Assembly (NCBI GenBank): GCA_033980235.1
Contig: CM067067.1
Span: 3,587,001-3,651,000 of the forward strand
Reading direction: 5' to 3'
DNA: 64,000 nucleotides
Origin: Diadema setosum
Lineage: Eukaryota > Echinodermata > Echinoidea > Diadematoida > Diadematidae
The stretch's first letter is position 1. The number at the start of each line of letters is the position of its first letter. Position numbers and translations under genes: made by a program. This document shows positions 60,101 to 64,000 of this stretch, one piece after another. The notes under the pieces are model-generated. The model ran no database searches. It was not told the DNA's origin and worked only from the letters and a program-made list of their open reading frames with translations.

Positions 60101-63100
60101 ATGAATTTTGAAAGGATAATGATATTGCTTTGAAAGTTGGCATTTATCATGGAGAAAATGTGTTAATACAGCATACTCAATTTCAGCTTAATCTCATTAT
60201 CCCTTTATTGTTGTTGCTTCGGTGGTTTATATCCTGTTCTTTGTCCCATTCATTGCACAGCCAACACGACTTGGTAGAGATTAAGCGCTTGAATAGACCC
60301 TGTACTTCAGAGCCTCTTTTCTCAGTTCACACTTTTCCAGAGTGTGTGCTTTCTTTCTAGTATTTAGATAGGTTAGGGGAGTCCATTTGAATTGAGTTAT
60401 ACATCATTTTAAAGCTTAGAGTCTGCTCTTTAGGAATCTGCCCTTAACTAAAAATCCATGTTTGGCGACCTTTTGTTGGTTTTGTGATGCAGGGTCACAT
60501 GTATTTGTGTCAATGTATATTATGTCTGTGTATGCTTATGTGTATGTGTAGGTGTTCTAATATATCAGGGCTCAACAGTAACTTTTATCTCTGGTTGCCC
60601 ATTTGGGCCACTAAAATCTTTCAATCTGAAATAAAAATAAATGTAAAGTCCATTTTGAATCTTAGTTGCCCAATCAAGCCAGCAAAAGATGACCTTTATG
60701 GAAATTTGGCGTCCCAACATCAGTTTTTAGTGGCCTCGAAGCCACTGTGAGCTGCATATGTGTATGTGTACTGGTATTGTGTATTATGTTATGTATAAAT
60801 GTATAAGTTAGATAATCCATGTGCTAGCGTGTTCTGTCTGAGTGCCTACTATTTAATCTATTGCTGTTTTGTCTGTGTAGATTTGAGGATGATCATTTCA
60901 CTATCTGGGCAGCTCCTCTTCGTCACAGGGTACCAAGCTTTGGTTATGCTTTCCATGAAAAGCCCCAACCAGGCAGGTATCTATGCAGAAATAAAAAACA
61001 TTAAATCAGAATTCATACATCTATGAGTGTGTCTTGAACATTGTGTCGTTGAATCATTTGTTTTTTCTTTGCAATTTTTTCCCTATGTGTTTATCTTTAT
61101 TTTGATGTTCTTTTAAGAAATCAATTTGTATTTGCAATATTTCATAGAGAATCTGCTTTAGTATTTTACCAAGTCTTTTATTACATTGTGTCTTGGGTAA
61201 TGTAATGTATTACTACGTTGGTAAATGAACACTGAAGAATATGATTTAGGTTTGCCAAATTGTGGAAGAAAATGGAACATGTAATCAATTGATACTTGTA
61301 TCAATCACAACACTACAATTCTACAGCATGACAAATACGTATAGTGCAAGTAATTGTATTACGGTGTGCCACATTGTATTTCTTGTTGCGACTTTTAAAG
61401 TCAAATTTTACTATCTCACTGAGAAAAAGTTTGTATGCCACAACATTTTTGCTCACCATGTGACTGTGCGGTTGTCACTGGCTTTCTACAGGCTAGATCC
61501 GTCCATTTTACGGGCAAAAGGTATTCCGCCAGGCCCGCTTTATGCAAAGCTGAAGTCAGGCCAAGACATCCAGGCCCCAGATGGAACCACCATCAGACCA
61601 GAAGATGCAGTAGGACCCCCTCGACCAGGCAGAAAAATAGGTTTGTGAGAAATCTGGACCAGTTATGACTAGAGAGTGCTAAAAACTATCTGTTCTTGCT
61701 GCTCCGAGGGGCTTCAAACATACTGTAAAACATGATATATTCGCGGCATGAATTTTTCGCAAATTGGAGGTGACAGCCTTTTTTGCGGCATGAAATTTTC
61801 GCCAACTGCCACTGGCATTCAATGCATACAGTGTAGACAAGAACTTTCGCGTGCATTTTAATTTCGCGAATCTTGGCGCTCGCAAAATTCGCAAAATTAA
61901 AATGCAGGCGAACATTCCTCGTTTTACAGTAGTGAAACTGCTTCTCATATTTTGATTCATGTAATTGCTGTTGTAAGAGGCAATTACAGGTTTAATGCCA
62001 GTTATTTCTGCCTTTACCATTGTTACATGTCTGATGGGTTACTGCTATATTGCCAAAATGAACAAAGATCTGAAATGCACTTGTGCAAGCATATTCTAGT
62101 CAAAAGTTTGAATGAAGCTTTGAATGATTGACCATTGCTGGAGGAGGTATATGATGTGATGTCTATGTCAATTTTGCAGATATGTGTCTTATCTTTCGTC
62201 CATGGAAGCTTGGTTCCTAGAAGTCTTTTTTTATGCCTCCGCCAACGAAGTGGCCGGAGGCATTATGTTTTCGGGTCGTCCGTCTGTCCGTCCGTCCGTA
62301 CGTCCGTCCGTCCCGTTTTGTTTTTGTCGATATCTCAAGAACCGTGTGGTGGTTTTGCATCAAACTTGGTATGAGGGTATATCCTTGGGGGATGATACTT
62401 TGTGTGGATTTTAGGGTCACAGGGTCAAAGGTCAAAGGTCACAGGTTATTTTGTGAAAAAAAAATGAAATTTCATGTTTTTCTCCATATCTCGCAAATGG
62501 TTCAAGGTATCTTCATGGAACTTAGTATATATGCTTGTACCGATGGGCAGTGATTATCTAGGGAAGTTGGGGGTCATGGGTCAAAGGTCAGGGGGTCAAA
62601 GGTCAAGGTCAACTCCTCAAAATATAACTACTTTCCTTATATTTATGCAATGCCTGAAGGATTTTTTTAAAACTTGATGTATGCATATATAACCCAATAT
62701 ATATTCTGTGGGAAGTTTCTTGCCAAAAGGTCAAAGGTCAAGTGAAAGTGCTAAATTGCACTTTTTCCTCCATACCTCAAAAATAACTCAAGGTATTGTC
62801 ATGAATCTTACATATTTATGCATGTTCTACCTAACAGTGATTCTCTTTAGAACTGTGGGGTCAAAGGCCAAAGGCCAGGTTTCGATAATACTATTTTACC
62901 ATTTGATACTGAAATTATACTTTTTCTCAATACCTTGAAAATTACTCAATGCATAAACTTGTAAAAGGGTCAAAAGTCAAGTGAAAATCATCAGTTCCCC
63001 CAAATACCTGCACTCTGACGTTTTAATCATTCATCCAATTGAACCTAGTTCTAGGAAAGTGAACATTCAGCACATTTGTGGCAAACCTGTCATTTTAATA

Positions 63101-63624
63101 TTTTGCCAATTGTGTGAAACTGTCATCACACATTGTCAAGACATTGTACTATAGACCTATTAGGAGAACCATGTATTATGGCGGAGGCATACACCAGTCG
63201 CCGTAGCGACATTTCTAGTTTTTTTTTTCAGAGGGGTCAGTTTTCAAGACTTCGCAAGTACAATGTATGTGAACAACTCTTGTGCATAAATATGGAAAAT
63301 TTTTGTTTAATTGTTGAGGATGACATGGTAATATACCTTCTATCTTCGATACTTTCATTTGTGTGTGTGGATGGGTGCTGTTGCTTTGTTTAAAATCAGT
63401 ATGATTATGTTTGTATGTGCCATTGATCAATACAATGTCTCTTCAATCAAGAAAGCATACCATAATCTGTGCTTCTATTTTTTCCTTTAAAGTCATCCTT
63501 GGAGACACCAGCGATTCTTCCTGTATGATTCCCATTGCCATGGAAACAGATCTTCTTGTGCATGAAGCCACATTGGCCAATGAGCATCAGGCTTTGTGTC
63601 TAGAAAGAGGTCATTCTACTCCAG
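54111..63624 (+). CDS. ELAC1: Zinc phosphodiesterase ELAC1 (short-form RNase Z), 5' seven exons; 3' end outside window
   Basis: Role (known): metallo-beta-lactamase-fold endonuclease that processes tRNA 3' ends; vertebrate ELAC1 acts in tRNA repair in the cytosol. Exons: 54111-54189, 55204-55415, 57550-57663, 59565-59662, 60881-60976, 61492-61640, 63493-63624. All have GT/AG borders and consistent phases, giving 293 residues so far (the human protein is 363). Seen: the start [30 protein letters not shown] (33-44), the zinc-binding THLHGDH (59-65), [10 protein letters not shown], the HRVPSFGY segment (183-190), the exosite arm [13 protein letters not shown] (211-223), ILGDTS (251-256), LVHEATL (271-277) and GHSTP (289-293). 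The last exon ends in phase 1, so the C-terminal part with the final zinc His lies beyond the window. No frameshift is visible. Introns hold several MITEs, a recent tandem duplication and a Helitron-like copy. Confidence 0.95.
55770..55815. repeat. (CA)n microsatellite in ELAC1 intron 2
   Basis: ACACAC run with one GA interruption. Confidence 0.9.
55983..56415. mobile_element. MITE with GACCCCGTTTACAGTGCGGGG ends
   Basis: 433 bp. Left GACCCCGTTTACAGTGCGGG, right CCCGCACTGTAAACGGGGTC, a perfect inverted pair over about 20 bp. The GC-rich interior has further internal repeats (CAGTGTAAACG, GCCGCGGC). In ELAC1 intron 2. Open frames here are chance products of high GC. Confidence 0.9.
57083..57170. 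mobile_element. pogo/Tigger-like MITE, 3' fragment
   Basis: GAAAACTGCTGCTCCTGAGG and TATCATAATGTGCCACTGTG match the right half of the family. The left half is missing. Confidence 0.45.
57726..58380 (+). repeat. Recent tandem duplication of ~329 bp in ELAC1 intron 3
   Basis: 57726-58054 and 58055-58380 are almost identical, differing mainly in the number of CCCA units and the length of the C run after CCCGGCCGCCCACCCACC. The junction lies in a TTTGTGAAATCCCGG overlap. Confidence 0.9.
59841..60499. mobile_element. MITE with 35-bp TGTGACC ends, copy 2 (ELAC1 intron 4)
   Basis: Left TTTGACCGTGCATCACAAAA, right TTTTGTGATGCAGGGTCACA. 35-bp arms with about three differences; the interior is collinear with 50024-50769. 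Confidence 0.8.
61721..61931. mobile_element. GCGAAA-type MITE, long-arm subfamily (ELAC1 intron 6)
   Basis: Left TACTGTAAAACATGATATAT, right CTCGTTTTACAGTA; inside GTGCATTTTAATTTCGCGAA and TCGCAAAATTAAAATGCAGG. Matches 47709-47922. Confidence 0.7.
62228..63218 (+). mobile_element. AGGTCA-rich Helitron-like element in ELAC1 intron 6
   Basis: Starts with hairpin ATGCCTCCG...CGGAGGCAT, then CGTCCGTC repeats, then GGGTCAAAGGTCAAAGGTCA and similar runs between blocks about heat-like ATATCTC...ACTTAGTAT segments. It ends with hairpin GTCGCCGTAGCGAC (63197-63210) and CTAG (63215-63218), then T. Nearly collinear with the 37580-38578 copy. Confidence 0.75.
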
Positions 63625-64000
63625 GTATGATTGGTGGAATATTCTCATCTTCAGATTGGTTTTGAGTAACAGACTATATGCAATAAAAAAATAAAAAAAA
63701 ACTCACCAGACATTGTAAATATCAATGTGACTTTTCAAGTAATTTTGTTCGTTTAATAATGCTTGAAGCATAGTTTTCTTCACTTCAATTTCATATGAAA
63801 AGTTAAGCATTACTTGGGCCATTTTTTTTTTTTTCATGAGGTTTGCTTGGTTTATATATGTATGTGCAACATCTGGTAATGTGTATGTGCCATCGCAGTG
63901 TCATTTTCTTTTTGTTACACTACCTTAGACTCAGATTTTATGTTGTGCATTCTCTATGTTTCATTTGTTTGTTGTTTTGATACTGACAGAGAGAGAGAAA

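Overview
The window looks like genomic DNA from a marine invertebrate deuterostome, most likely an echinoderm. I infer this from intron-rich genes with animal-type proteins, AT-rich introns crowded with small inverted-repeat elements, and a duplicated carbohydrate sulfotransferase. No database search was possible, so the taxon stays an inference. There are no prokaryotic genes, no CRISPR array and no recognisable virus.

Layout. Bases 1-10,953 hold about five head-to-tail units of a Helitron-like non-autonomous element. Each unit ends in a hairpin followed by CTAG|T, and the array is packed with TGACGTCA and GGTCAAAGGTCA motifs. Bases 11,282-12,432 carry the luminal/catalytic exon of a Golgi carbohydrate 6-O-sulfotransferase (copy 1), whose membrane-anchor exon is not in the window. 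Bases 12,670-17,930 are nested repeats (a ~220-bp tandem family, two LINE fragments, and a DNA element carrying a ~158-bp minisatellite). They split flanking DNA that is still homologous to the flank of the second sulfotransferase. Bases 21,957-24,640 hold that second, complete two-exon sulfotransferase (copy 2). Bases 25,500-32,900 are mostly decayed LINE, minisatellite and MITE sequence.

From 32,948 to 43,686 (minus strand) lies a complete nine-exon RPF1 gene (Brix-domain ribosome production factor 1). Inside its first intron, on the plus strand, is a candidate first exon with a mitochondrial-type NRF-1/ETS promoter (42,426-42,651). A LINE (L1/Tx1-like) fragment with a long open frame abuts the RPF1 5' side (43,828-45,066). 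A two-exon double-hotdog thioesterase gene lies at 48,671-51,640 (minus). It faces away from ELAC1 (RNase Z, short form), which starts at 54,111 on the plus strand and runs off the right edge; seven of its exons are present.

Together the genes are unrelated housekeeping and Golgi functions: large-subunit ribosome assembly (RPF1), tRNA 3' processing (ELAC1), acyl-thioester hydrolysis (hotdog protein) and glycan sulfation (two sulfotransferases). The most distinctive content is the mobile DNA: the tandem Helitron-like array, a second Helitron-like family in introns of both RPF1 and ELAC1, at least eight MITE families with readable terminal inverted repeats, and several elements inserted into one another. 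All exon boundaries were set by reading GT/AG sites, checking phase, and comparing with what I know of the families.
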